DNA of 64,000 nt, taken from Molanna angustata (taxonomy: Eukaryota; Arthropoda; Insecta; Trichoptera; Molannidae). The stretch is from the NCBI GenBank assembly GCA_963576475.1, contig OY754990.1, positions 13,013,061 through 13,077,060 on the forward strand, read 5' to 3'. Positions 33,896 to 46,079 of the stretch are shown here, piece after piece. Position 1 is the stretch's first letter, and each line of letters begins with the position of its first letter. The position numbers and the translations under genes were made by a program. Below the pieces are notes generated by a model. That model had not been told where the DNA came from and searched no databases. It saw nothing but the letters and a program-made list of their open reading frames with translations.

Positions 33896-34242
33896 TCCAC
33901 ATCCACAAACAAAAAATCTCTTTATAGTAGATCTTGTTTTGTTTTAAGTAATGGACTTCTACTATGCAGCTCTTCGTATCCGACTAAAGTCGCTTGGTTT
34001 AAAAAAAAAAACAACATCCACACCACGGCTGGCGTGCATATTTGATGACTAGAAAGGCAAAAGGCGAAACTATAGAGCGGGTTTATTACTCAAAAATTTA
34101 AATTTAATTCCGTTAGAAGAGTGCAACTCAGAAATGCAAGGGGATAATACATTAAAATTCAGACGGCACGTCACGCGATGAAAGATATCGCTATTCTACG
34201 AGAGAGGTCATTTTTTAAATAACGTATAGGAAGTTCTATTAA

Positions 34243-35853
34243 GGGGGTGACTGCTGCCAACGTACCTATTATTTCAATTCTATATTGCAACATTACTACA
34301 AAACGAATCGTTTTGAAAAAAAAAAACTTAGATCGTTTGGATATTAATAAATAACTAGTTGCATGTAACACATGAGATCCAACTGTCGATAGCGATAGTA
34401 TGCATAATCAAAGAATACGTACCAAACTATAAATACACAAATTAATAAATATTTGATGATATTTTATTTTCTATATAAAACATGTAGGTATGTTTGTCAG
34501 GATAGGATAGTATGGAGGTCAGTCTGTTTCTCCTACACAGAATATGAAAACAGTATGATGGTATGTATGCATGTTTGGAGATTTAAGAAGGTATCAAACT
34601 ATTTAGTCTTCTTACATATTGTGTAAAGGCGACTACCATACAAATTGTATGAACTGATGTCGTCACTAAATTCAATTTTTATAATATTGTTAAAAAAAAA
34701 TTGAGATTTACTTCTACAATATTCATATTTTTTATAGAAAATTAAATTATCAAGTTGGGGTGTTTTGGCTTTTTTCGATATTTTTAAAATATTTGGAAAT
34801 ATAGGCAGTTAAACTCATAAATTTATCATAAAAAAAAATATTTTTCTTAATAAAAAATGTTTGAGAAACCCTGGAATTTTTTTAAAAAAATTATTTTGAG
34901 ATTTTGTATTTGTCTATGTTTATACCAATTTTCAGCGTTCTAGCTTTTACGGTTTCTGAGATATATGGAAAAATAAATCAAAATTTCAAAAGTTGATAAC
35001 CCCTAACTGAAACAAAAATTCACAATTCTAAGTATAAAAGTTTTGTAGGCCTATAACTGTCTATATATTCTGAAAATTTGGGCTCTGTAAATTCAGCGGA
35101 TCAAAAGTTATAAGGGACACACACACACCCACACACACACACAGACACACACACAAAACTCACATAAAATGTTCTACTCCGAATTCTGAGTAAATCCATG
35201 TATGGGAACGTATATGCTGCGAGGCCTCTAGTTGGTGCTATTAGCATGCAAAAAGTCGACTACGCCATACAAAATGTTCCTTCGTACACGCATCTTGGCT
35301 TAATAATGTCGATTCATTCAGAGAATTGAATTCTCATGAACGAATCGACAGTTGGAAAATATTCCTTGACCTTTATTCATACCTGTATATATTCTTGTAG
35401 AAAAATAATAAGCTAATTTTTGGCATTTGTCTATCAGGCGTAGAGCAATATATATTTTTTTTAAATTAAAGAAGACAAAAATACTTGGAGAAATGTCATG
35501 ACATTTGTGCTTCAGGTTTGGTAAAAAAAACCTCATAACTTTTATTTCGCAATAGCGTTTTTTTAGGTTTCTTTACTAATGCAAATGATCCATATATTAT
35601 ACCAGATATTTTTGTCTTCTTTAATGTATATTGCTCAACGTCTTCTATTTTTAATATAAGATAAACGTTGAAAATCGAGGTTTCCCATTATTTTTCTACA
35701 AGAATTTATACAGAACATTATTAAAAAAATTAAAGAATATTTTTCTTCATAAATACCCAATCTATTTAGTTTTATTTTTCAAAACGATTTGATAAGTATT
35801 AATTATGGGAAATCGAATTGAAAAATGGCACTACGCTGGCAGCAGTCGCCCTC
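34243..35853. mobile_element. TTAA-flanked TIR element carrying a HINE
   Basis: Ends GGGGGTGACTGCTGCCAACG and inverted GAGGGCGACTGCTGCCAGCG, flanked by TTAA at 34239-34242 and 35854-35857. TTAA duplications are made by piggyBac and Kolobok elements. The halves are mirror-like (TTAATAAATAA..., CTTGTAGAAAAATAAT on both arms). It is split by 34355-35356. A diverged relative at 7395-8065 shows the uninterrupted join. Confidence 0.7.
34355..35356 (-). mobile_element. Helentron-like HINE, copy 1
   Basis: On the minus strand it starts TCCAACTGTCGATTCG and carries the inverted copy ATCGACAGTTGGA near the 3' end. That is followed by the hairpin CATGT-GTT-ACATG and the terminus CAACTAG. A short CA-rich tract (35117-35157) lies within. 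Removing it joins host sequence with the length seen at 7911-7935, with no target-site duplication. A 5' terminal motif repeated inverted just before the 3' hairpin is the subterminal repeat described for Helentron-associated elements. Confidence 0.8.
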
Positions 35854-36072
35854 TTAAGACTTCCATTGGATCCGAAGACTACGATATGAAATTAATGTTA
35901 TTGATTCTGCAGACACCGTAGATGCAAGGAGTAAAATATATTTCTAACAAATGGCCCATCTAGGGAATGATTATGCAAAAGGTAATTGGATTTACGTAAC
36001 AAACGATAGGTGGCTGTAAAATTGGAAAAATCTGGCTAAGGTAAATCCAAACTTTGAAGAGATGATATCATA

Positions 36073-36229
<157 letters not shown>

Positions 36230-36299
36230 CTGTACATTACAAACTGTTTGTTAAGTTAGAGTAAAACAAACAACAATAAATAGTAAAAATAAAAATAAA

Positions 36300-36420
36300 T
36301 ACCTGTGGGTCGGTGAGAGAGTGACTAGACTAGAGAAATGGATTAATAAGTAATCCAGTGGGCAGGAGTCCAAATCCTGCCTAATTTCATTTATAAATAT
36401 CATTAGGAATTTTGATGTAT
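36300..36420 (+). mobile_element. SINE family A, decayed
   Basis: GTGGGTCGGTGAGAGAGTG, TAAGTAATCCAGTGGGCAGG and AGTCCAAATCCTGCC keep the A-box and B-box positions with mutations. Confidence 0.6.
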
Positions 36421-36424
36421 CGAA

Positions 36425-36960
36425 AAAATAATAATCTTCTTCTTCTTCTTTTTTTAGGTTGACACCTATTTTTTTCATGAACTTTGCCCATCCCTCAAGG
36501 CCTCTTGTGACGCCGAGCTCCAGCTATCTCTCCATCTCTTGGGTGGTCTACCTCGTGGTCGATTGCCAAAGTTTAGTTGTTGGGAGATAATTTTGGGCAA
36601 TCTGTTGTCTCCCATTCTCGCCACGTGGTCCCGCCAGAATCGTCTTCAGCTCCTGCACCGTCTGACAATATCCCTAACGTCACAGATCTGTCTTATATCG
36701 GTGTTCCGCATCCGATCCAAAAGGGTGAAACCCGCGATGGAGCGTAGGGTTCTCATCTCTGTCGACCGGAGCAGGCTCTTTGTTCTAACGGTGTCCGCTC
36801 TGGCCTCAATCGCATAAGTCATGATGGGTCGCACACATGTTTTATAAATTCGGGTTTTACTCTCTGTTAGCATGTGTTTGTTTTTCCAGACAGTATCTCT
36901 CAAACAGCCAGCAACGACCGCTGCCTTGTCTGTTTGCGATTTGACTTCCTCATATAAGTC
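36425..36960 (-). pseudogene. RTE-type LINE, RT C-terminus
   Basis: The minus strand reads RDTVWKNKHMLTESKTRIYK, TCVRPIMTYAIEARADTVRT, EMRTLRSIAGFTLLDRMRNT and DIRQICDV. A shift follows, then RMGDNRLPKIISQQLNFG, RPRGRPPKRW. The tail is (GAAGAA)n at 36434-36448. The 5' part is missing. Confidence 0.8.
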
Positions 36961-37207
36961 ACTGCTGCTGGAAATGTCGACTCAAGCAAAAACAAGCGCC
37001 AACTTTTTTTCACAAATACTCCGAGAACTAATGCAGGATTCAGGATACCGCTTTATAGAATATGTAAAAACTTTAATGACCAATTCAATGACCATACTGA
37101 CATTTTTATTGCATTTGAATCTATATTCAAAAGGGGAATTTAAAAAAAGATCACTGATACAACCTCTTAGGACCTGCATATGGCTGGAATGCACTGTTGA
37201 GGAAGTA

Positions 37208-39938
37208 ATGTTATATGGGTAATGTCATTCTTGTGTATTCCAAACTATACTTCATAATATGTTTTTTCAATTAGTATTGATTTTATATATTTTATTACTT
37301 TTATCTCTATCTTAATCTATAAGCACGTCTATGTTTACATTGTATGTAACTTCTCTATGGGAAATATTGTGATTGTACCTACATATTTATATGAGTGATG
37401 TCATTCTTGTGTATTCCAAACTATACTTCATAATATGTTTTATTCAATAAGTATTGATTTTTATATTTTATTACTTTTATCTCTATCTTAATCTCTAAGC
37501 ACGTCTATGTTTACATTGTATGTAACTTCTCTATGGGAAATATTGTGATTGCACATATTTTTATATTTTATTACTTTTATCTCTATCTTAATCTCTAAGC
37601 ACGTCTATGTTTACATTGTATGTAACTTCTCTATGGGAAATATTGTGATTGCACATATTTTTATATTTTATTACTTTTATCTCTATCTTAATCTCTAAGC
37701 ACGTCTATGTTTACATTGTATGTAACTTCTCTATGGGAAATATTGTGATTGTACCTACATATTTATATGAGTGATGTCATTCTTGTGTATTCCAAACTAT
37801 ACTTCATAATATGTTTTATTCAATAAGTATTGATTTTTATATTATATTACTTTTATCTCTATCTTAATCTCTAAGCACGTCTATGTTTACATTGTATGTA
37901 ACTTCTCTATGGGAAATATTGTGATTGCACATATTTTTATATTTTATTACTTTTATCTCTATCTTAATCTCTAAGCACGTCTATGTTTACATTGTATGTA
38001 ACTTCTCTATGGGAAATATTGTGATTGTACCTACATATTTATATGAGTGATGTCATTCTTGTGTATTCCAAACTATACTTCATAATATGTTTTATTCAAT
38101 AAGTATTGATTTTTATATTATATTACTTTTATCTCTATCTTAATCTCTAAGCACGTCTATGTTTACATTGTATGTAACTTCTCTATGGGAAATATTGTGA
38201 TTGCACATATTTTTATATTTTATTACTTTTATCTCTATCTTAATCTCTAAGCACGTCTATGTTTACATTGTATGTAACTTCTCTATGGGAAATATTGTGA
38301 TTGTACCTACATATTTATATGAGTGATGTCATTCTTGTGTATTCCAAACTATACTTCATAATATGTTTTATTCAATAAGTATTGATTTTTATATTATATT
38401 ACTTTTATCTCTATCTTAATCTCTAAGCACGTCTATGTTTACATTGTATGTAACTTCTCTATGGGAAATATTGTGATTGCACATATTTTTATATTTTATT
38501 ACTTTTATCTCTATCTTAATCTCTAAGGACATCTATGTTTACATTGTATGTAACTTCTCTATGGGAAATATTGTGATTGCACATATTTTTATATTTTATT
38601 ACTTTTATCTCTATCTTAATCTCTAAGCACGTCTATGTTTACATTGTATGTAACTTCTCTATGGGAAATATTGTGATTGCACATATTTTTATATTTTATT
38701 ACTTTTATCTCTATCTTAATCTCTAAGCACGTCTATGTTTACATTGTATGTAACTTCTCTATGGGAAATATTGTGATTGTACCTACATATTTATATGAGT
38801 GATGTCATTCTTGTGTATTCCAAACTATACTTCATAATATGTTTTATTCAATAAGTATTGATTTTTATATTTTATTACTTTTATCTCTATCTTAATCTCT
38901 AAGCACGTCTATGTTTACATTGTATGTAACTTCTCTATGGGAAATATTGTGATTGCACATATTTTTATATTTTATTACTTTTATCTCTATCTTAATCTCT
39001 AAGCACGTCTATGTTTACATTGTATGTAACTTCTCTATGGGAAATATTGTGATTGCACATATTTTTATATTTTATTACTTTTATCTCTATCTTAATCTCT
39101 AAGCACGTCTATGTTTACATTGTATGTAACTTCTCTATGGGAAATATTGTGATTGCACATATTTTTATATTTTATTACTTTTATCTCTATCTTAATCTCT
39201 AAGCACGTCTATGTTTACATTGTATGTAACTTCTCTATGGGAAATATTGTGATTGCACATATTTTTATATTTTATTACTTTTATCTCTATCTTAATCTCT
39301 AAGCACGTCTATGTTTACATTGTATGTAACTTCTCTATGGGAAATATTGTGATTGTACCTACATATTTATATGAGTGATGTCATTCTTGTGTATTCCAAA
39401 CTATACTTCATAATATGTTTTATTCAATAAGTATTGATTTTTATATTATATTACTTTTATCTCTATCTTAATCTCTAAGCACGTCTATGTTTACATTGTA
39501 TGTAACTTCTCTATGGGAAATATTGTGATTGCACATATTTTTATATTTTATTACTTTTATCTCTATCTTAATCTCCAAGCACGTCTATGTTTACATTGTA
39601 TGTAACTTCTCTATGGGAAATATTGTGATTGCACATATTTTTATATTTTATTACTTTTATCTCTATCTTAATCTCTAAGCACGTCTATGTTTACATTGTA
39701 TGTAACTTCTCTATGGGAAATATTGTGATTGCACATATTTTTATATTTTATTACTTTTATCTCTATCTTAATCTCTAAGCACGTCTTTGTTTACATTGTT
39801 TGTAACTTCTCTATGGGAAATATTGTGATTGCACATATTTTTATATTTTATTACTTTTATCTCTATCTTAATCTCTAAGCACGTCTATGTTTACATTGTA
39901 TGTAACTTCTCTATGGGAAATATTGTGATTGCACATAT
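37208..39938 (+). repeat. satellite array of 100 bp and 176 bp units
   Basis: The marker ACGTCTATG occurs at 37325, 37501, 37601, 37701, 37877, 37977, 38153, 38253, 38429 and so on to 39881. Steps are only 100 bp (15 times) or 176 bp (6 times). The order is L SS L S L S L SSS L SSSS L SSSS. The long unit is the short one plus 76 bp (TATGAGTGATGTCATTCTTG...). Units are almost identical; variants are at 38527-38529 (GGACAT) and 39787 and 39800 (two A to T changes). The last unit leads into an AATAAATAAA tail at 40006-40019, so it may be an amplified LINE 3' UTR. Confidence 0.97.
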
Positions 39939-40019
39939 AAATCAACTTTATTATTTATTCATAAAACAAAAATGTGTATGTGTGATGTGTAATTGTTTTT
40001 TCTCTTTATAAATAAATAA

Positions 40020-40660
40020 AAACCGGTATTAAGGCATACATTAAAGATTTTTTAAATGTTAGTAATTTAGGAATCATTAGGGTTGATATGCTAAGTATGT
40101 GGATGGGTGAATTATGCCCAATTGAAAGATTGATCGGCGCATTTCTTGCATTTTATTTTGCTCCATTAAATAATTTACAATTTACGCATTGACCTGCTAA
40201 TTCTACTTAATTATCATTAATATCATTGATAAATCGGCCATCCCCGTAATAAAATATATTTACCCTTCAATACGTTAGCTACTTGCATTATTCCAGATGT
40301 GTTTGTCGTAATTTAGAAATTATAATTTTATCGAAAAAAAACGATGATAAATAAGCAGATATCGGTAATAGTCAACACATGTACAATCGTTAAAGATTTT
40401 TTAATCGTCAATAATTAGGTTTGATAGGTATTACAGACTATCTCAGAGCCTAATCCTTTGATATGTAAAGTATCTGGATGGGTGAATCCAAATCGAAAGC
40501 TGATCAGTGCGTTTGTTGCATTTTTATTTGATCGTATAAATAATTAACAATTTAGGTACGAGTTGTCTGTTTTTTTTTTTAGGAAGACTATAATGGTGGT
40601 AATAATAATTAAATTAGTAGTAGGTATGTTATTGTCATTAATAAATCGGCCTGCGTTGTG
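40020..40660 (+). repeat. diverged direct duplication
   Basis: 40020-40255 and 40375-40660 share AAAGATTTTTTAA, GATATG.TAAGTAT.TGGATG, GGGTGAAT, TTGCATTTT.ATTT and TAAATCGGCC. No coding recognised. Confidence 0.6.
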
Positions 40661-41119
40661 AAAAAAATGAATACTTGCAGAATTCAAGAGATACCCGGAT
40701 GCAATTGAGAAGAAAATGCATCTTCAAGCTGACATTCAAAATTCACACCTAAGAAACTTGCATTTGAATAAGCTCCGTTGTAGGTAGACGAATTGATACC
40801 GTTACGAAATAAACTATAAATGTAGATCAAGAACTCCTTTGAAACACTCAGATCAGACGTAACTACATCGAGCAATAAAATTAATTCCTTTGATATGAAA
40901 ATAACAATTTCCCATACCTACCATGTAGCAGCAGAATAGAATGTACTAGAAAGTTCATATAGCGGAGAAGAGCGACACGTTCTGAACAACCATTACGGAA
41001 ACCGAACTCAATTCAATTATCAAACAAAATTAAATCGGAAGCATATCGGAAAACTGTAGTCGCAACACACGACAGGGGGAGGCGGGATCTGGAGCGGTGG
41101 GATGCCGAAGCAACCGCCG

Positions 41120-41345
41120 CGCCGTTTCAGCACTAGTGTTGAGCAAGAGTCGGGTAAGCGTTGCAGTTTGACCTCGGTAGAAGATCAAACGTGCAACACC
41201 AGACCTAGGTTTGCAAGACATAATAAATGTACAGTATGAATTTAGTTTTTTATCAATCTCGGAAAGTGATGTGTAAAAGTTTGCAGTTTACCATGGTGAA
41301 AGATCAAGATTGCAAAACCAGGAGTGGGCTTTCAAGACTATAATT
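41120..41345 (+). repeat. diverged ~120 bp tandem pair
   Basis: TTGCAGTTTGACCTCGGT.GAAGATCAA and TTGCAGTTTACCATGGTGAA recur with TGCAA.ACCAG and CAAGAC.TAAT at matching positions. A GC-richer stretch precedes it (41070-41130). Confidence 0.5.
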
Positions 41346-42091
41346 CAGTGCATGAATAATAGTTACAGCGCGCCGTTTGATGAGTCACGACGTTGTTAAT
41401 AATGTTGCTCTTCGAAACAAAGCTATTTTTGATCTTATAGAGAAAGTGCTATTGGACATCTGGGTGCAGGAGCAATGCGGACATCTGGGCGCAGAAGTTT
41501 TTCAAGTCTTGCATAAAATGATCGGATTGCAAAACCATGATTCATATGGTATTAAACCAATTTATAAACATATTGTTATTGATTAAAAAAAAACAAACAC
41601 AAGTCAAACGATCTCAGGAATTTATTTTCAATCAATTTAGTAAGACCCGCAAAATCAAAAGTAGGAAATGCAAGACCAACACCATCTCAATCTTGGTCCT
41701 GAATTTTCTCATCACTATTTGACGTTCATACCACAGGAGTGTTCCCGGTTTGGCCCAGTTCCGCAAATCTCTGACCCATTTGACGCTTGCTGTTAGCCTG
41801 CAAGTATTGATACCGTATCGAGTCGTGACTTAATAAGTTCGGTCCATAGTCCGACGGGAGAGATTATCTCAAAGCTGCGCGGACCTACATTCGTAGATGC
41901 ACGTGTAGGAACGTCCAGTGTGTTTTCGATAACATTACTTCATGAAACAGAAACAGCAAAGATTGCTTTTTTTCCCACTGCTATGAAGACTAACGTGTTG
42001 GTAATGTGATATGTTGTTTCTTAGTATGTAGACCAATATTTATGTATGCTGAATCATAATGTATTTTACAAACCTAAAATACACTGAATGG

Positions 42092-42260
42092 TGGCAGAGC
42101 GCGTAATGCACTGGATAGAAGTAATCCAGTAGGTGAGTTCGAACCCTACCCCAGTTTCCTTCGACCGATTTTATTCGCCTATAGCAGAAGCATTTAAGCT
42201 TAATTTTAATGAAGGTAATAAATGAAGATGAATTTGTACTTTTCATAACTTTAAAATCAT
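42092..42260 (+). mobile_element. SINE family A
   Basis: GGTGGCAGAGCGCGTAATGC, AAGTAATCCAGTAGG, GAGTTCGAACCCTACC and the body CGCCTATAGCAGAAGCATTT. The copy is diverged. Confidence 0.7.
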
Positions 42261-42420
42261 TTAATGATTTGAGGTACTTAATACTAAGCACTTTTGACTC
42301 ATAATTATTAGCTATATGCCACAATTTTACCACTAAAATAGTGGTATATAACTAATAACATAAGTCAAAAATGATTACATAACTTCGTTTAAACAATATC
42401 CTTAATATAATACAGATATC

Positions 42421-42570
42421 AACCATATTTGAATTATAAATTAGCTATAAACCACTTGTTTATTTGAGTCACTTCGCGACATGTTTCGGAAGCGCTGTCC
42501 TTCCATCGACCGGCGTGTCGAGACTCAAAAAACAAGTGGTTTATAGCTAATTTATAATTCAAATATGGTT
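42421..42570. repeat. fold-back element, 41 bp perfect arms
   Basis: Arms 42421-42461 and 42530-42570 are perfect complements (AACCATATTTGAATTATAAA...). Pairing continues with one bulge through GAGTC/GACTC. The loop has CACTTCGCGACATGTTTCGG. The flanks repeat TAATACAGATATCA at 42409-42420 and about 42615-42628. Confidence 0.85.
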
Positions 42571-42894
42571 AATATTAACTACCACAAAATATCCGCCGAA
42601 TCATTAAATTATATTAATACAGATATCATTGCTCGCAACATTGATTTTTAAAATTTTCACGAAAGGTAGACCTTAATGCATTTTTATTGAAGTTACACTA
42701 ATAATAATAAAATATCTACCTGATAATACCTGATTTCTTTCTTCCTCTCCTGATCGTATTGTTTTCCTATCATTGTTATGAATTGTATTTATAATATATC
42801 TTTTTATTTTTTAATCTCTTCTCTACTCTTCTGTAATCTTTATTCTTGTTTATGTTTGTCATGTGATTACTTTATTGCCGTAGATACATAACAC

Positions 42895-43275
42895 CTCTTA
42901 ATGAACTGCACTAGTTGAAATGACCAGAACAAGTATACTATAAGGTATGCCTGATGGTGTTTAAGGCTCTGAACCACTTGGTTCCACACTACATAAAAAA
43001 AAATGTCAAAAGAATGTTCCATCAGGAAGACAGCTCACATTGAGATCATCTGGGTCAGAGTTCCGACTCTATAAAAGAGTCAATAAGGCGGCTTACTATG
43101 ATCGCAGTTTTATTGTTAACGAGCCTTTAAATTGGAATAAATTGCCCTTTTATATACGTGGAGCTCAGAGCATTGACAGCTTCGGTAGACTACTTAAGAC
43201 TGGTATATTTCTGTGAGCCAACAAATTAGCTAAAGCGGCATTGGGGTGATCTTGTATCACTAAATGGTGCTTAAT
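42895..43275 (+). pseudogene. L2-type LINE 3' end, decayed
   Basis: Traces of the 4839-5290 coding sequence remain: TTAATGAACTGCACTAGTTG, LTLRSSGS-like CTCACATTGAGATCATCTGG and RVNKAAYYDRSFIVNEPLNW. The 3' UTR is AAGCGGCATTGGGGTGATC, TGTATCACTAAATGGTGCTT. Frame broken in many places. Confidence 0.7.
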
Positions 43276-43289
43276 AAATTATTTTAACA

Positions 43290-43390
43290 CTCTATTGTAC
43301 GTGAACTCTGTTAGGTTGGCAGAAATTTCCCAGGGCAATAAGCCCAGCGATGTAAAAATGACATGTACAGAATGTTATAAATAAATTACA
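43290..43390 (+). mobile_element. LINE 3' end, SINE-C partner family
   Basis: TGTTAGGTTGGCAGAAATTT, CCCAGGGCAATAAGCCCAGC and ATAAATAAATTA. Plus-strand version of the 4652-4740 type, diverged. Confidence 0.55.
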
Positions 43391-43939
43391 CCCCGTTATT
43401 CCATAGCACAGAAGTATACAACATTGAAATGTGCAACAGCATAATATTTGCCTCCAGATACATATAAATTGACAGAATTAAACAGCAAAATAATTGTGCG
43501 GTTGATTTGGATAAGGGCGAAACGTCTTGAAGTGGTCGGGTCGTAGTAATAAAGGAGTTTATGGTAATCCTGGCAGAAGGGTGAAACTCGTAAAATTGAT
43601 GTCAGAATAATATACATACAAGGGTATAGGAGTCATTCGTGAACAAAAACGAAACGCCCCCAAAAAGTCGTAAATATACAAGTTTAAGTAAAAATAAGCC
43701 GCATAGAATAGTGTTTCCAATTTTTCTACTATCATTGTTTTAGGGTAGCCCGTAAGAACCGGGAAATTGAAAATCCAACAGTCAATAAAAAGAACTTATG
43801 TAGGTGAGGTTAAGAACGATAAGATGTATCTTGCGATTGCGGAGAAGTCCATGATGATAAGCATTTTCTTGTCTACCGAAACATGGTACAGGGATGTAAC
43901 GAATAAGACTTGGTTGTGGCAAATGACATGACAATTGGT

Positions 43940-44400
43940 GCTGCAAACTTCTTCTTCTTCAGCCTGTTTTTTTTTTCTATTGTTGGTCCTCCACAATTCC
44001 CTGTCTTGGGCACACTGCATCCTTCTACCTCCGGCACATTCCTTGATTTCATCACACCACCTTGGCTGGGGTCTGCCGACACCTCTTCGGCTTGTTCTCG
44101 GTCGCCATTCTACGATCTTTTTGGTCCATCGTGAATACTGGCATCTGGCAATATGTCCAGCCCAGTTCCACTTAAAACCAGCGACCCTTTCCGCTACATC
44201 GGCTACTTGGGTTCTTTCTCTTATCATGGACATTCTGAATTCTGTCCCTTATTGAAATACCCAGCAACTTTCTCTCCATAGCTCTCTGTGTCACTAACAG
44301 CTTGTGCATTATTCGTTTTGTTAGGACTGATGTTTCCATTCCACAAGCAAGCACTGGGAGAATACATGCATCAAATAGCTTCTTTTTCAAATGATGGGAG
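43940..44400 (-). pseudogene. RTE-type LINE, RT C-terminus
   Basis: Minus-strand frame 1 reads MKKKLFDACILPVLACGMET, KRIMHKLLVTQRAMERKLLG, ISIRDRIQN. A shift near 44235 leads to MIRERTQVADVAERVAGFKW, NWAGHIARCQYSRWTKKIVE, RGVGRPQPRWCDEIKE and CAQDRELWRTNN. The tail (GAAGAAGAAG) is at 43945-43957. Classic QRAMER..LG.S.RD..RN signature. Confidence 0.85.
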
Positions 44401-44409
44401 TCTTCACGG

Positions 44410-45225
44410 GATTTCAGAATGTATGATAATTTCCCAAAAGCAAACTATTGGAGTGGAAAGGCCTAATACGTATATCCGGACACGTTAAGTAACATCACAC
44501 GGAACAGTAATGAGGTTCACCATCACCCATTCTGAATGTAGTGCCTTAGTGAGACGGAGCTGGTGTGTGATGCACACCCGCACACCTGTCGCCGTAATAT
44601 GCCGTTATGGGATGAATGAATGATTAAACAATTTGTTACTTCACTGTAATCCGACGCTTATAGTGTATGTTATAGAAGTCGACAGATACTATAACTGTCA
44701 GAGCGTTTGGTGCGCACAGCACATTCGAGGTTCAATCTGAACACGACAGAGTGTCTTTCGAGCGTCTGTTTCCGGTTATTCTGAACGGCTTAGAGCGTCA
44801 CTAAGTGCACTCGGCGTTCATCGTGAACACAACCATGGATAGTTACTCAAATCAATTGTATCAATTTCGCCATCAATTTTTATTACTCGGGATAAATTGA
44901 AGTCACCTTCTCCCATCCATCGAGAGTTTCACTCAGGTTCTGCACCGTCATACCCTACAAAGAGAGACACTTAGCCCACCTGTTCCTGTACCCCAAGCAG
45001 AGTGGATGACACGACGGGATTTCGAGAGAGAGAAAGAGTAGAATACCGCTTAGATAAAGAGGGTGGGTGGATTTTCTTGGGTAGTTTCAACAAGTGGATC
45101 TAAGCACTAAGCACACCATTTTTCACGTTGACAAATCGTCATGACTATAGCGTAAAAAAGTGTAGCTTCATACAACATGTAACACTAGATGAAAAGAAGC
45201 GAAGACACGACACGGAAATTAATTA
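44410..45225. other. no recognised gene
   Basis: Moderate GC. Contains GAATGTAGTGCCTTAGTGAG and CCGCACACCTGTCGCCG, which look repeat-like. No ORF with a known domain. Confidence 0.3.
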
Positions 45226-45226
45226 A

Positions 45227-45425
45227 CATTGTTTTGACAATCTTTATACCTCAACAGAGACGAAGATGGAATATATATTTTTAAGGAGAACCACGAAATC
45301 AAGGGACCTTCAGGGCTTAAGACCTGTCGTCGGCTGGTCTATGCGATCAATCAAACGTTCTAGCGAAACGTTCACCAATGATGCCTTTTTACCAATGACG
45401 AGTTCCCATAACAGTCCATTTTTTT
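45227..45425 (+). repeat. dispersed repeat family D
   Basis: TTTGACAATCTTTATACCTC, CAACAGAGACGAAGATGGAA and GTCGGCTGGTCTATGCGATC match 48028-48203 closely, and 14692-14790 in part. Confidence 0.7.
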
Positions 45426-45592
45426 TAAAAAGTTCATTTTTAGAAATTGATGCGTAAATAATGAAAGCAATGATCCTTATACATGAGGTGACAATTCTGT
45501 CGTAAAGATGTCTCCTCTGAACCGTGCCAGTATTATAAGTCTACTTTTAACTAAATCACAAACTTGAGCTTTGTGTACTGAAAACTATTTGT

Positions 45593-45623
45593 TTGATGCT
45601 ATGAGCTTTGCTCATAGCATCAA
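45593..45623. repeat. perfect 14 bp inverted repeat
   Basis: TTGATGCTATGAGC, loop TTT, GCTCATAGCATCAA. Confidence 0.9.
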
Positions 45624-46079
45624 TTTGCAGATAGCACCAATCTTTACATCAACGAGTTGTTGCCATTTGGCAGCAGTTGAGTCAACTAAAGACAATCACC
45701 GTATTTTTTTTCCATCATATTTGATGCCGTTGAATATTTTTTACATTATTTATGGAAAGCAGACTTCCAGAATATATTCCCAAGATTATACATAGACAGT
45801 TGGCAATCAACGTCTTAAGAGGGAAATTGACTTTCATTGAATTTTTTTAATTCCCCTAAAATATTTTTCGTACTGGCAACCCTACCTGTCCTGGAAGTAT
45901 TGGCGCATTTCTTTGACCGTAAATCATTAATTATCCGCTTTTCATCAGAGGTGTTCGATACATCGAAATAAGGGCACTGACTCGACATTTTGACTTACAG
46001 TGGAATTCCGTTTAACGAACGTTTCGGATAACGAGTAATATTTTCTTAATTCAATGATAATTTTTATTCTACTTTTTTA

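Noticed and set aside
37208..39938. CRISPR-like array
   Set aside because: Repeats and intervening parts are all the same; no variable spacers, and the genome is eukaryotic. It is a satellite.
41030..41221. 63-codon minus frame in a GC-richer segment
   Set aside because: No motif; overlaps a diverged tandem repeat.
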